This document shows positions 63,805 through 64,000 of a stretch of DNA of 64,000 nt, piece by piece. The DNA is from Denticeps clupeoides (lineage: Eukaryota; Chordata; Actinopteri; Clupeiformes; Denticipitidae): NCBI RefSeq assembly GCF_900700375.1, contig NW_021630105.1, positions 1 to 64,000 of the forward strand, written 5' to 3'. The notes under the pieces were generated by a model. That model saw only the letters and a list, made by a program, of their open reading frames with translations. It did not search any database and was not told the origin of the DNA. A program made the translations under genes and the position numbers. The first letter of the stretch is position 1, and every line of letters begins with the position of its first letter.

Positions 63805-64000
63805 CAGCATCTATCCTGTTGCACCTCAGCACGTTCCTCTGTGCAGCTCCAGTGTAACTCTGGTGTGAAAGTGTCTTCATGTCGCCAGTTGAGGAACTTG
63901 GGAGATGATTCACGGTGACTCAGTGAGCGACTCTTCCAGACGCCACCAGGTCCTGCTGCTTCAGCTCCAGCCTGATAAGAACTGTTCATGGTTTCATGGC

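Larger units (their letters stand above)
49721..64000 (-). other. gpc1 intron 1 (part)
   Basis: No sequence like glypican exon 1 (signal peptide plus SCGEVRQIY-type) was found on the minus strand, so the whole stretch is read as intron 1. Apart from the repeats listed separately, there are long stretches of non-repetitive sequence at 49780-53700, 54860-55910, 56540-58010 and 60680-62970. No gene is supported in them; regulatory elements are possible but cannot be shown here. Confidence 0.65.

Noticed and set aside
62939-63989. Long open frames of His-Thr or Cys-Val repeats (up to 324 aa)
   Set aside because: Composition artefacts of the TG/TA microsatellite.

Overview
The window is vertebrate nuclear DNA, most likely from a teleost fish. 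It has compact multi-exon genes with GT-AG introns (many of 65-130 bp), a vertebrate 5S rRNA array, many tRNA-derived SINEs, L2-like LINE tails, hAT and Tc1/mariner remnants, and long CA/TG microsatellites. The SINE composition loosely recalls clupeiform genomes, but that is an impression and was not tested.

Layout. 1-8946: the end of a 5S rDNA cluster, with 34 gene copies on the + strand (first cut by the window edge, last diverged) in units of about 263 bp. A U2 snRNA-like fragment lies in the last spacer. 9050-9955: T-rich/A-rich low-complexity repeats that switch strand. 9955-11100: a broken Ty3/Gypsy-type pol fossil. 11457-20635: a repeat-dense block. It holds a SINE split by about 500 bp, a decayed multi-exon transposon-like gene on the minus strand interrupted by an L2-like LINE and a hAT-type element, then further Tc1, L2 and SINE pieces.

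22690-49720 (exon 1 of the last gene lies beyond the window): four host genes. meltf (melanotransferrin, 16 exons, GPI-tail, +) is followed by ncbp2 (20 kDa nuclear cap-binding subunit, 4 exons, +) and ankmy1 (MORN, ankyrin and MYND protein, 17 exons, +). Convergent to these is gpc1 (glypican-1, exons 2-9, -). In human, MELTF-NCBP2 are close neighbours on 3q29 and ANKMY1-GPC1 are convergent neighbours on 2q37, so the window appears to join two conserved blocks. All exon models were built by hand; splice phases close for meltf, ncbp2, ankmy1 and the visible part of gpc1. 49721-64000 is read as gpc1 intron 1: SINEs, an L2 tail, several CA/TG tracts and an approximately 830 bp TG/TA microsatellite mosaic.

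The genes do not form a pathway: one is a cell-surface transferrin-fold protein, one a cap-binding RNA factor, one a probable ciliary/testis-type scaffold, and one a heparan-sulphate proteoglycan. The most interesting points are the iron ligands of meltf (intact set in the C-lobe, two lost in the N-lobe, the reverse of the mammalian protein), a U12-type intron signature in ncbp2, the U2-like fragment in the 5S array with a base-paired stem IIa, a near-consensus RFX X-box ahead of ankmy1, and the nested transposon stack.
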